Assembly (NCBI RefSeq): GCF_018143015.1
Contig: NC_054754.1
Span: forward strand, 21,204,875-21,268,874
Direction of reading: 5' to 3'
Length of the DNA: 64,000 bases
Origin: Lytechinus variegatus
Taxonomy: Eukaryota > Echinodermata > Echinoidea > Temnopleuroida > Toxopneustidae
In this document: positions 1-12,100 of the stretch, one piece after another
Layout of the letters: each line of letters starts with the position of its first letter
Position numbering within the stretch: the stretch's first letter is position 1
Notes under the pieces: generated by a model
Told to the model about the DNA's origin: nothing
Databases searched by the model: none
Seen by the model: only the letters and a program-made list of their open reading frames with translations
Position numbers and translations under genes: made by a program

Positions 1-70
1 TTGCTTCTCTGCTAGATAATATGTGCTTGGTTTTTGTTTTTAATATTTCATTTTTGTTTTTTTTTTTCAG

Positions 71-191
71 GGGACCTTCATCAACTAATCCCATCACCGG
101 ACAGCCTTACGGCACAACCTTTCCTATTATTAGCGTTGAGGATATGGTGAAAGTACAGTATCTTCTCCTTGATCACTTGGGGATAGAGAAG
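71..191 (+). CDS. MetX-like gene, first visible exon
   Basis: A T-rich tract and CAG end at position 70 and a GTGAAA donor starts at 192. The frame from 72 reads [14 protein letters not shown] and on to [10 protein letters not shown]. In MetX proteins this segment follows the oxyanion-hole strand and leads to the nucleophile elbow. The exon ends in phase 0. Upstream exons are not in the window. Confidence 0.88.
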
Positions 192-3100
192 GTGAAAAGC
201 AATGATATTTCATTTATGGGATTACTTTAGGGAAATGTTCTGTATATATGTACTGAGAAATCTTGCTTTAGGATAGTTCAAAAGTTAATCACATGAAGAT
301 ATTTAGTCTCTCCAACATCACTCTCGGTGGTGGAACGTAATGGGGGATTTCAAGTTCAGTGTTGACCTTTTTGGTGTTGGTGTTAGGTTAATTTTTGCAA
401 GATTATAACACCAAACATGAAATGAAGATGGTCCCCAAAAGTCACTCACAAGTTGTTGAGGTGTCAATAGAGTGTAATCTGGATCAGGTGGGTGTTTCAT
501 AAAGCTTTTCGTAAGATAAGAACAACTTTAAGAACGACTGGTGATCATGTCTTTTGGTAAATGGTATACACCATAGGCGATGGTTTAGCGCGTAAGAAAG
601 GATCACCAGTCGTTCTTAAAGTCACTCTTAACTTACGAACAGCTTTATGAAACTGGATCAGTTTTACAAACACAGATTAGGTGTAGGAGATAGGGGAAGC
701 AATCCAAATTTCAACACCAACACTAACACCAAGGCCAACACTGGACTTGAAATCACCCAATGTGTTCCAGTGATCACTTCAGCCCATAGAGTCATAAAGC
801 ATAATAAAACATTATTTGGAATACACTCGAAATAGAAGTACATCCGCACTCACCTCTTTTCTTCCATATTTCTGTAGTGATGGTAGAATTCCACTGTGAT
901 GTCACACTTTTAAGGGAAATTAAATGGTGTGTACATGTAATAATGGAAAGAGCCCTTCAAATATTTTATTCCATTTTTTTTTTCTCAAATTTTCTCCACT
1001 GACGTTAAAATTCCTTTGTGACACCACAATAACAATGAGGAAAAAGTTATGGTGTTGCAAAAGAATGTTAGAACAAGAAAACATCTTCAAATAGCGTCCA
1101 AAGACTCCTTTATCATTTTAATCAATAATGAATATTTGGCGATTTAGTAGTAACATGACAAACATTCTTCTTTCTGAGAATGCTTTAGATGACGGTCACA
1201 TTGATGCTGTTGAAGAAAGGAGTGTGCATGTTTGATGTATTTGTTTCTTGAATTCATGTCTTAAATTTGTTCAAACTTTAAAGTCTTTTGTCCTCTGCAG
1301 TATCCTTACACATTTTGGTTTTTGATACAATTGCATTGTTTCTTTTTCCTTTATATTTACATGTTGATTTTTGTCAAAAGTGATTGCTTTTCTTCATATT
1401 TATGTATTAATGTGTTTTTTTAATGGAAAGTGGTTTACAAACTTGAAACAAAGATCCCTCTCTTTAATAGTTCAGTGATGTCACTAGCATTTAAGTCCAT
1501 TGATACCATACAATGATGCTAATAAAGAGGGGAATTTTTATCCTGACATGCCAGTGCCACTTACACCCATGTGAGACTCAATGATTTTAGTGTAACAAAT
1601 GTTTTCCATAGACTCAAGCAGGGGCGGATCCAGGATTTTCCAGGGGGGGGGGGGCATTTTGTGTAGAAAAAAATTAACAAGTACCCCCCAACAAAAAAGA
1701 AAAAAAAGATTATTTATTTTCAGAATAATTTGACAAAAAAAAAGAAAAGTATTCACTACAAAATGGATATCATTTGGTTCCAGGAAAAATTTGACAAGCG
1801 GAAAAAAGAAGTCCTCACTTGAGTACGAACGACATATTCCCCTTACAAATATTTGCTATAACTCTCAAAGGAGGGGGGGGAGGGGGCATGAGCCGCACAT
1901 GTGTGGTCTCAGTCACCAGTGGTCAACCCCCCCCCTCATACAATCATCTATGTCATTAAAATTTTGCACAAAGTGCCAGTCTCCTTTCTATCAAGTCAGG
2001 TATTTTCAAATGTACCATTCATGTTCTGTTACTTCCATTCATTATCTGCTATGCTTTCACCTACAACTTTGAGTTCGATTTATTAATGTTTTTTATAAAA
2101 CGGGTTCAAGGATGCAGCCAATGGTGAGTGCGTATTCAAGTCACGTGTTCATGCTTTAATTATGCGCAACCTTCCAGTCGTGCATTTTTCGTGCAGCACT
2201 GTGCATTTTTTGTGCAGCACTATGCAATTTTTGTGCAGCATTAGTTCCAATAGCACGTAAAAATTGATACGCGTTCAGTAAAAGAGGCTGGCTAGGATTT
2301 TGATGCGCATACTTAGGCGCGCATAGTAGATACGCCTGTGATGTCATAATAGTCTTGTGATCTCTTCGTCTGTGCGATCGTACACAAGTTGGAGGGATTT
2401 GAACAAGATTTCCATGAAAAATTCTTTTTGCCGACCCGTTTTATAAAACAATTAATGAACATTTTTAAGATTTGTGATGTTAGTGACGATGCAAGCAACT
2501 CTCGGGCATTCACAATATTATGCAAAAGCACTCGGCGCAAGCGCCTCTTGCTTTCGCATAATTGTAAATACCCTCGAGTGTGCTGCATCGTCATAACACA
2601 CTCATAAATGTGCATTAATTGTATATTAATACTATGTCATTTATCGTGTTAATTCAAACTTTCCAGCTGCTGCTGTTTTTTCATATGCGACAGTTAACAT
2701 GTTTGATCGTGAATAAAGACCACTTTTGAATTTGAGCTTGAATTTATGGTAATGAATTGAATTGAATAAATTTACTTTCCCTTTTATACCCAATTTATTC
2801 ATTTTTTGTTCATTATGTAAAGGTCCACGCTGTTGTAGGTGCTTCGCTTGGAGGTATGTGTTCCATCATGGCTGGTGCTCTTTACCCTCAAAGAATAGGA
2901 CGGTAAGTCATCTCAGTTCTCCCTTAAAGGCCTAAAGGGGGGGGGCACTTACTTTGACGAGTGGATACCATGCACAACCAAAAAACACGTAGAATGATGT
3001 CCTTTTCAAGATAGGGCATGTAGCGTACGTAACGTAATAAGGGTGTCAAAAACACTAAAATAGTGAAAAGAGGGTATCTATTTTGCATCGTAAAGCTACG

Positions 3101-6100
3101 TGTTCAGGGTTAAATTTGCGAGGGTATAAAAAATTAAGACTAAAATGTTTTATAAATGATGTACGTTTTGCCCGAACAGTCAACACTACGTGTTTAGAGT
3201 ACGATTTGCGCAAGGTGCGGGAGGTGGGGCTGTACCATGATGTAGCCAGGAAAGGTAAAACCGACGTCAGTGACATAACAATTTAAATATCGCTGTACTT
3301 GTTTAGGGGTTCAATTCTGAGAATACTTGCCAATAGTATCGTTTTGTTTCCAATACTTGTTAAGGGTGGGGTTTCACACGCCAATACTTGTTCAGGGGTG
3401 CATTTTCAGAATATGGAAAATACGTGTTTAGGGTGCGGCTTTCGAGACCCCATGGTCACGCATGGTATCCATTTGTCAATGGAAGTGGCCCCTCCGGGAT
3501 TAAAGGTCCACCCCAGAAACAAGTCCATTTGAAGAAATACACCCTGGAAAGAAAAATCAAACTAGCATAATGCTGAAAGTTTTATCAAAATCAGGCGTAA
3601 AATAAGAAATTATGAGATTTAAAAGTTTCACTTATTTTTCATAAAGCATTGATATGCACAACTCAGGGACATGCAAATTAGACATTCGATGATGTCCCTC
3701 ACACACTATTTCTTTTGATTTTTATTGTTTGAATTATACAATATTTCGTTTTTTACAGACTTGATAATTAGGACCAACTTGACTGAACCATATACTATTA
3801 AACAAGGCTAATTCAACATGTTCAGGGAGGAATTAATTGTTGTTTCACTTGTTAATGAGGACAATATTTAAAAATTTCATATTTGATATAATAAAATATG
3901 AAAGAAATAGTGAGTGGATGAGGTCATCAGTTTCCTCATTTAAATACCAACCAGGATGTGCATGTAACTGTTTTGTGAAATTAAGTGAAATGTCATAACT
4001 TTCTTATTTCACATCTGAATTTGATGAAATTTTCTGAGTTATGCTTGTGCGATTTTTCTGTTTTTATTCAAATCAACTTTTTGTATGGATGACTTGTCCT
4101 TTAAGTCCGGTGCACACTTTACAATTTGTTGCAGTCCGATTTAAAAAAAAATTATAACATTTGATAGAACATTCCAACCAATAAAATCTTAGTAATCAGA
4201 GTTCAGAATAGTTGTAGGACTTCTGAAGCCAAAATTCAGTCTAGTTCGAGCCTCCCTGAAGGAATAAAAGCAAATTGAGGTAAATATCGTAGTGACGTGA
4301 TCATCAGCTGCGACTTGACGCCGATTTTGACTTGATTCCGAGTCGACCACAGGGCTTGCTTACTCCTAACATTAAGCCGAACTTCAAATTAAATAACTTT
4401 AATTAGGTGGTCTGTCATTTATGACAGATCACCTCTTAATTTCGTCAGAATTTTCTTATTATTTTTATTTATTTATTTTTACGGATTTTTCTTGTCGCCA
4501 AGTTATTTCAAAATAGACTTGATCAATTTCATTGAATTTCATGTCATCTATAGGATCTGTCATGGACACGTCAAAATAAGCTTTTCAAGGTCATCAGGTC
4601 ATGATGACGTCATCTAGGCGCCATTTTGTAAAATCACATTATCAATCACATCTCCATTATCAATTATCAAAAATCAATCAAATTTACATCACATCAACTT
4701 CAGGTCAAGGGTCATCAGGTCATGTCATCAAAGGTCACCTGGAGGTCACGACGCGCGCGTATGCGCGCGTCAAAATTTTAAAATGCTCAAAATCACTTTT
4801 TGACCGAACGAGAGTACGTTTCAGGTCATTCTAAGCATTTCAAAAATTTGCGTGCGCGTTTCCGCGCGTAACGCCATAACGCAACGCAGAAACACCGTTT
4901 TTTTTACATCATTTCATTGATAATAAAATTCTGAACAATTTGATACCTTGATCAACCTTCTACGACCATTAATAACGAAATTAACACCCGTTAAAGTTTG
5001 CAGCACGTGTGCGCGCGAGCTCTCACTACAGGCCATATATGGGCAAAAACATGCCTATTGTAAATTCACTGTAGCTCTTTAAATAGTCCGTTGACCCCCA
5101 ATTTTTTTTCATATATCGATAGAGTATGAGTTGTAGATTTGATTTCATGTCACCATTGTCCCTCAATTTGATCATGACGTCATCAAAATGGCGCCTAAAC
5201 TAAAAATTTCATTTTTTCAAAAATGACGTCATCAAATTTATGCAAATTTGGTTGTAACTTCTCGAATATAGATCGTTTTTCGCCCAGATTTCGATATGTT
5301 GTAGTTTAGAATGTACTCTTTCTCCTCAGTTCACATAAATTTTCGTTTTGAGAAACGCATCATTGCGTAAAACAGCGATGAAAAGAGGCATGTCATTTTT
5401 CCTCATTTTGCGTGTAATCTCTATGGGACATGACTTTTTCTCAAAACCAGATTCGACATTCCTCTATTTCGTGAGCCATATCTCCATTTTTTCTTGTCAG
5501 TTTTCTTTAAGCTTTTAGTATGTTGTAGCTGAGATTCTAAGCTTTCGCAAGTGTGCCCTTCATTTTTTGATCAGATGCCGAGATCATGCCCGTATTTCAC
5601 TTGCAAAATTGGACTTGTAATTCTCAAAATTGCTTACGTGTATTCTCTATGGGGAATATCGTGGCTTTGACTGCTTCTTAAAGGGCGCGGGTTCGAGTCC
5701 TGGGGTGAACAAGATGAATTTTTTTTTTCACTCTTTTTTTTCTTTTTGCCACTTCTTACATGATCCTTTATGATAATTTAAAGGTATAAAAGTTTAAATT
5801 TAGCAAGATAAAACAGATTATAATTACTTTTTTTCATATCATGTATTTTGCGTGTAATCTCTATGGGACATGACCTTTTCTCAAAACTAGATTCGACATT
5901 CCTCTATTTCGTGAGCCATATCTCCATTGTTTCTTGTCAGTTTTCTTCAAGCTTTTAGTATGTTGTAGCTGAGATTCTAAGCTTTCGTAAGTGTGCCCTT
6001 CATTTTTTGATCAGATGCCGGGATCATGCCCGTATTTCACTTGCAAAATTGGACTTGTAATTCTCAAAATTGCTTACGTGTATTCTCTATGGGGAATATC

Positions 6101-9100
6101 GTGGCTTTGACTGCTTTCTAAAGGGCGCGGGTTCGAGTCCTGCGGTGAACAAGATGATTTTTTTTTTCATTTTTTTTTCTTTTTGCCACTTCTTACATGA
6201 TCCTTTATGATAATTAAAAGGTATAAATGTTTAAATTTAGCAAGATAAAACAGATTATAATTGATTTTTTTCATATCACATGTGTTTTGCTTGTAATCTC
6301 TATGGGACATGACTTTTTCTCAAAACTAGATTCGACATTCCTCTTTTTCGTGAGCCATATCTCCATTGTTTCTTGTCAGTTTTCTTTAAGCTTTTAGTAT
6401 GTTGTAGCTGAGATTCTAAGCTTTCGCAAGTGTGCCCACCTTTTTTTGATCAGATGCCAGGATCATGCCTGTATTTCGCTTGCAAAATTGGACTTGTAAT
6501 TCTCAAAATTGCTTACGTGTATTCTCTATGGGGAATATCGTGGCTTTGACTGCTTTCTAAAGGGCGCGGGTTCGAGTCCTGGGGTGAACAAGATGAATTT
6601 TTTTTTTCACTTTTTTTCTTTTTGCCGCTTCTTACATGATCCTTTATGATAATTTAAAGGTATAAAAGTTTAAATTTAGCAAGATAAAACAGATTATAAT
6701 TACTTTTTTCATATCACATGTATTTTGCGTGTAATCTCTATGGGACATGACCTTTTCTCAAAACTAGATTCGACATTCCTCTATTTCGTGAGCTATATCT
6801 CCATTGTTTCTTGTCAGTTTTCCCTGAATTTTTAGTATGTTGTAGCCGAGATTCTAAGCTTTCGAAAATATGCCCTCCATTTTTTGATCAGATGCCGGGA
6901 TCATGCCCGTATTTCGCTTGCAAAATTGGAATTGTAATTCTCAAATTTGCTTACGTGTAATCTCTATGGGGAATATGCTAGCTCAATGGATAACGCATTT
7001 GACGTGTTCGTCCATATTGCTGACGTGTAGGTCCGTGTTGCTGACGTGGTGGTCCGTGTAGCTGACGTGTAGGTCCGTGTTGCTGACGTATTGGTCCGTG
7101 TTGACGACGTGCTCTGCCGGCATGATCCGTGTAGATCCGTGTGAAGCTGCCGTGTTGATGCCGTGTTCACAGTCATCTGGGGCAAAACTATCCCGGACCT
7201 CCCCGGATCATGCCGGCATTGCCGTGTTGATCCGTGAGGTATAATCATCTATCTTGTATGTATCTGTTTGAAGATGTATGTCTGACGATTGTCATCACCA
7301 CATCAATAATCACATTTAGTAATGGTCAAAACTTATTCTTAGGATGTCTACGATCAAGATTATCAATGATATCTAAATGATTTATTTCATACATCAGCCG
7401 ACACTGAATGACAAATCATGACAGACCACCTAATTCGTCCGCATGACGAATTAAATTCTAGTTAGGTGGTCTGTCATTTATGACAGATCACCTCTTAATT
7501 TCGTCAGAATTTTCTTATTTTTATTATTATTTATTTATTTTTACGGATTTTCTTGTCGCCAAGTTATCTCAAAATGGACTTGGTCAATTTCATTGAATTT
7601 CATGTCATCTATAGGATCTGTCATGGACACGTCAAAATAAGCTTTTCAAGGTCATCAGGTCATGATGACGTCATCTAGGCGCCATTTTGTAAAATCACAT
7701 TATCAATCATATCTCCATTATCAGTTATCAAAAATCAATCAAATTATCATCACATAAACTTCAGGTCAACGGTCATCAAATCATGTCATCAAAGGTCACC
7801 TGGAGGTCACGACGCGCGCGTACGCGTGCGTCAAAATTTCAAAATGCTCAAAATCACTTTTTGACTGAACAAGAGTACGTTTCAGGTCATTTTAAGCATT
7901 CGCGCTTCCGCGCGTAACGCCTTAACGCAATCCAGAAACACCGTTTTTTTTACATCTTTGCATTGATAATAAAATTTTGAACAATTTGATACCTTGATCA
8001 ACCTTCTACGACCATTAATGACGAAATTAACACCCCTTGAAGTTTGCAGCACGTGTGCGCGCGAGCTCTCACTATAGGCCATATATGGGCAAAAACATGC
8101 CTCTTGAAAATTCACTGTAGCTCTTTAAATAGTCCATTGACCCCCCATTTTTTTTTCATATATCGATAGAGTATGAGTTGTAGATTCGATTTCATGTCAT
8201 CAATGTCCCTAAATTATATCATGACGTCATCAAAATGGCGCCTAAACTAAAAATTTCATTTTTTCAAAAATGACGTCATCAAATTTATGCAAATTCGGTT
8301 GTAACTTCTCGAATATAGATTGTTTTTCGCCCGGATTTCGATATGTTGTAGTTTAGAATGTACTCTTTCTCCTCAGTTGACATGAATTTTCGTTTTGAGA
8401 AACGCATCATTGCGTAAAACAGCGATAAAAAGAGGCATGTCATTTTTCCTCATTTTGCGTGTAATCTCTATGGGACATGACTTTTTCTCAAAACTAGATT
8501 CGACATTCCGCTATTTCGTGAGACATATCTCCATTGTTTCTTGTCAGTTTCCCCTGAGCTTTTAGTATGTTGTAGCTGAGATTCTGGGCTATTGGAAGTG
8601 TGCCCTCCATTTTTTGATCAGATGCCGGGATCATGCCCGTATTTCGCTTGCAAAATTTGAATTGTAATTCTCAAAATTGCTTACGTGTAATCTCTATGGG
8701 GAATATCGTGGCTCAATGGATAACGCATTTGACGTGTTGGTCCGTGTTGCTGACGTGTTGGTCCGTGTTGCTGACGTGTTGGTCCGTGTAGCTGACGTGT
8801 AGGTCCGTGTTGCTGACGTGTTGGTCCGTGTTGCTGACGTGTTGGTCCGTGTAGCTGACGTGTAGGTCCGTGTTGCTGACGTGTTTGTCCGTGTTGACTA
8901 CGTGCTCTGCCGGCATGATCCGTGTAGATCCGTGTGAAGCTGCCGTGTTGATGCCGTGTTCAGTCATCTGGGGCAAAACTATCCCGGACCTCCCCGGATC
9001 ATGCCGGCATTGCCGTGTTGATCCGTGAAGATCTGTGTCTATAAATCATGATGGCGAGAATAAAGACAGACCACCTAATTCGTCCGCATGACGAATTAAA

Positions 9101-12100
9101 TTCTAGTTAGGTGGTCTGTCTATGACAGATCACCTCTTAATTTCGTCAGAATTTTCTTATTTTTATTTATTTATTTATTTATTTTTACGGATTTTTTTGT
9201 CGCCAAGTTATCTCAAAATGGACTTGGTCATTTTCATTGAATTTCATGTCATCTATAGGATCTGTCATGGACACGTCAAAATAAGCTTTTCAAGGTCATC
9301 AGGTCATGATGACGTCATCTAGGCGCCATTTTGTAAAATCACATTATCAATCATATTTCCATTATCAATTATCAAAAATCAATCAAATTAACATCACATC
9401 AACTTCAGGTCAAGGGTCATCAGGTCATGTCATCAAAGGTCACCTAGAGGTCACGACGCGCGCGTACGCGCGCGTCAAAATTTCAAAATGCTCAAAATCA
9501 TTTTTTGACCAAACGAGAGTACGTTTCAGGTCATTTTAAGCATTTCAAAAATTTGCGCGCGCGCACGTATGTGCGCGCGTTTTCCTCGCGTAACACCTTA
9601 ACACAGTGCAAAAACACCGTTTTTTTACATCATTGCATTGATAATATAATTCTGAGCAATTTGATACCCTATTTAGCTCTCTATGACAAATAATAACGAA
9701 ATTAACACCCGTTAAAGTTTGCAGCACGTGTGCGCGCGAGCTCTCACTATAGGCCATATATGGGCAAAAACATGCCTATTGAAAATTCACTGTAGCTCTT
9801 TAAATAGTCCATTGACCCCCAATTTTTTTTTCATATATCGATAGAGTATGAGTTGTAGATTTGATTTCATGTCACCATTGTCCCTAAATTATATCATGAC
9901 GTCATCAAAATGGCGCCTAAACTAAAAATTTCATTTTTTAAAAAATGACGTCATCAAATTTATGCAAATTTGGTTGTAACTTCTCGAATATAGATTGTTT
10001 TTCGCCCAGATTTCGATATGTTGTAGTTTAGAATGTACTCTTTCTCCTTAGTAAACATGAATATTCGTTTTGAGAAACGCATCATTGCGTAAAACAGCGA
10101 TAAAAAGAGGCATGTCATTTTTCCTCATTTTGCGTGTAATCTCTATGGGACATGACTTTTTCTCAAAACCAGATTCGACATTCCTCTATTTCGTGAGCCA
10201 TATCTCCATTTTTTCTTGTCAGTTTTCTTTAAGCTTTTAGTATGTTGTAGCTGAGATTCTAAGCTTTCGCAAATGTGCCCACCATTTTTTGATCAGATGC
10301 CAGGATCATGCCTGTATTTCGCTTGCAAAATTGGACTTGTAATTCTCAAAATTGCTTACGTGTATTCTCTATGGGGAATATCGTGGCTTTGACTGCTTTC
10401 TAAAGGGCGCGGGTTCGAGTCCTGGGGTGAACAAGATGATTTTTTTTCACTTTTTTTTCTTTTTGCCACTTCTTACATGATCCTTTATGATAATTAAAAG
10501 GTATAAAAGTTAAAATTTAGCAAGATAAAACAGATTATAATTGCTTTTTTCATATCACATGTGTTTTGCGTGTAATCTCTATGGGACATGACTTTTTCTC
10601 AAAACTAGATTCGACATTCCGCTATTTCGTGAGCCATATCTCCATTGTTTCTTGTCAGTTTTCTTTAAGCTTTTAGTATGTTGTAGCTGAGATTCTAAGC
10701 TTTCGGAATGTGCCCTTCATTTTTTGATCAGATGCCAGGATCATGCCCGTATTTCACTTGCAAAATTGGACTTGTAATTCTCAAATTTGCTTACGTGTAA
10801 AGTCTATGGGAAATATGCTAGCTCAATCGGTTAGGCGTCAGACTTGCATCTCGTTCAATCATGCGGGCAGGGGTTCGAGTCCGCGGGTGAACATGATTTT
10901 TTTTTTTTTTTACTCTCTTGTGCATGATCAGTTATAAAAACTCTAATAATTAATACCTAAAATATTGCAAAATAAAACAGATTATAATTACTTTTTTCGT
11001 ATATTATATCTATCTAATCATATCCATCCATCTGCTATCTGTTATAAATCTATTTATCCATATATATGTCAATCTATTTACTTACTTTGTATATGTATCT
11101 GTCTATCTATCCCTCTCTCTCTGTCTAATATAACATATCTATCTGTTTTGATATGTATATCTATCTATCGTTCTATATATCCATCAATCTATCTGCCTGT
11201 CTCTATCTATCTTTATATATGTATGTCTGTCTGGCTATCTATCTATATCAATCTATTTGTCTCTATCTATCTATTTATCTATCTATATGTCTGTCTGTCT
11301 GTCTATCTATGTTTTATTAATATAACCACCTATCATTTATCTCTCAATCGATCACTTGATCCATCCATCGCTCCATCCATCACTCCATCCATCTATATAT
11401 ATAATCATCTATCTTGTATGTATCTGTTTGAAGATGTATGTCTGACGATTGTCATCACCACATCAATAATCACATTTAGCAATGGTCAAAACTAATTCTT
11501 AGGATGTCTACGATCAAGATTATCAATATATCTAAATGATTTATTTCATACATTAGCCGACACTGAATGACAAATCATGACAGACCACCTAATTCGTCCG
11601 CATGACGAATTAAATTCTAGTTTTATTTATTTTTTTTTTCAATTTTACTTTTTATAAATGCGATTTATTATTGGATAGCATAGTGTGCATCGGCTTTAGA
11701 TATACAGGGGGAGGGGAGGATCAAGTTTAATCCCATTTCTAACTTAATCTTACCAAAATAACTGCTCTGGTCCTTCTCATATATTCTTACATTCAATTTT
11801 ATTTACACTGTGTTGCCGTCTTCAGGGTTATTTCAATATCAGGCTGCGTTCAGACGTACACCAGTTCCATCGCTCTACGCTTCCTCCAGAGAAGGGCGAT
11901 TATGACCGATCCAAACTGGCAGAGAGGACACTACTATGGCACGTCATACCCCAAGATGGGAATGAAGCTCGCAAGGTAGGCATTGACTTCTGGGAAAATT
12001 TCTACTTCTGTTAATATTCTTCCTTTATTTTATGTTATTTTGTTTATCCTCTTCATTGATTTCTTCAGCAATGGGCTACCTATAGTCTCTAGTTTCCTTA

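Larger units (their letters stand above)
4403..7461 (+). mobile_element. HINE-like unit 1
   Basis: This 3.06-kb unit has a 5' conserved block (4403-5410) with clustered GACGTCAT and ACGCGCGCGT palindromes. It continues with about 3.5 copies of a 440-bp repeat (5410-6960), a 21-bp minisatellite (7001-7111) and a 3' block ending in the hairpin and CTAG. Confidence 0.6.
4403..11622 (+). mobile_element. tandem array of three Helentron/HINE-like elements
   Basis: Three head-to-tail units (4403-7461, 7462-9106, 9107-11622) each begin TTAGGTGGTCTGTCAT. Near the 3' end each has the inverse motif GACAGACCACC, followed by a perfect hairpin (stems AATTCGTC and GACGAATT, loop CGCAT) and then ATTCTAG. 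A terminal repeat at the 5' end whose partner lies inside a 3' hairpin, an end in CTAG, T-rich junctions and head-to-tail stacking are hallmarks of Helitron2/Helentron-derived non-autonomous elements. The 5' end is itself palindromic (GGTGGTCTGTCAT / ATGACAGATCACC). No Rep/helicase frame is present, so the units are non-autonomous. The array lies wholly inside MetX intron 2. Confidence 0.65.
9107..11622 (+). mobile_element. HINE-like unit 3
   Basis: This 2.5-kb unit has the 5' block, two 440-bp repeats (from 10132 and 10568), a tRNA-like segment, a long ATCT microsatellite and the complete 3' end (hairpin at about 11592-11614, CTAG at 11617-11620). Confidence 0.6.

Noticed and set aside
8713..8976. 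Open frame with repeated [12 protein letters not shown] units, looking like a repeat protein
   Set aside because: The 21-bp minisatellite is a multiple of three. There is no start context, and its counterpart in unit 1 is in another register.
10965..11495. 176-codon Ser/Ile/Tyr-rich frame
   Set aside because: ATCT tetranucleotide repeat at the end of HINE-like unit 3.
4403..11622. Autonomous Helitron gene (Rep/helicase) within the array
   Set aside because: No long frame with rolling-circle or helicase motifs was found on either strand.
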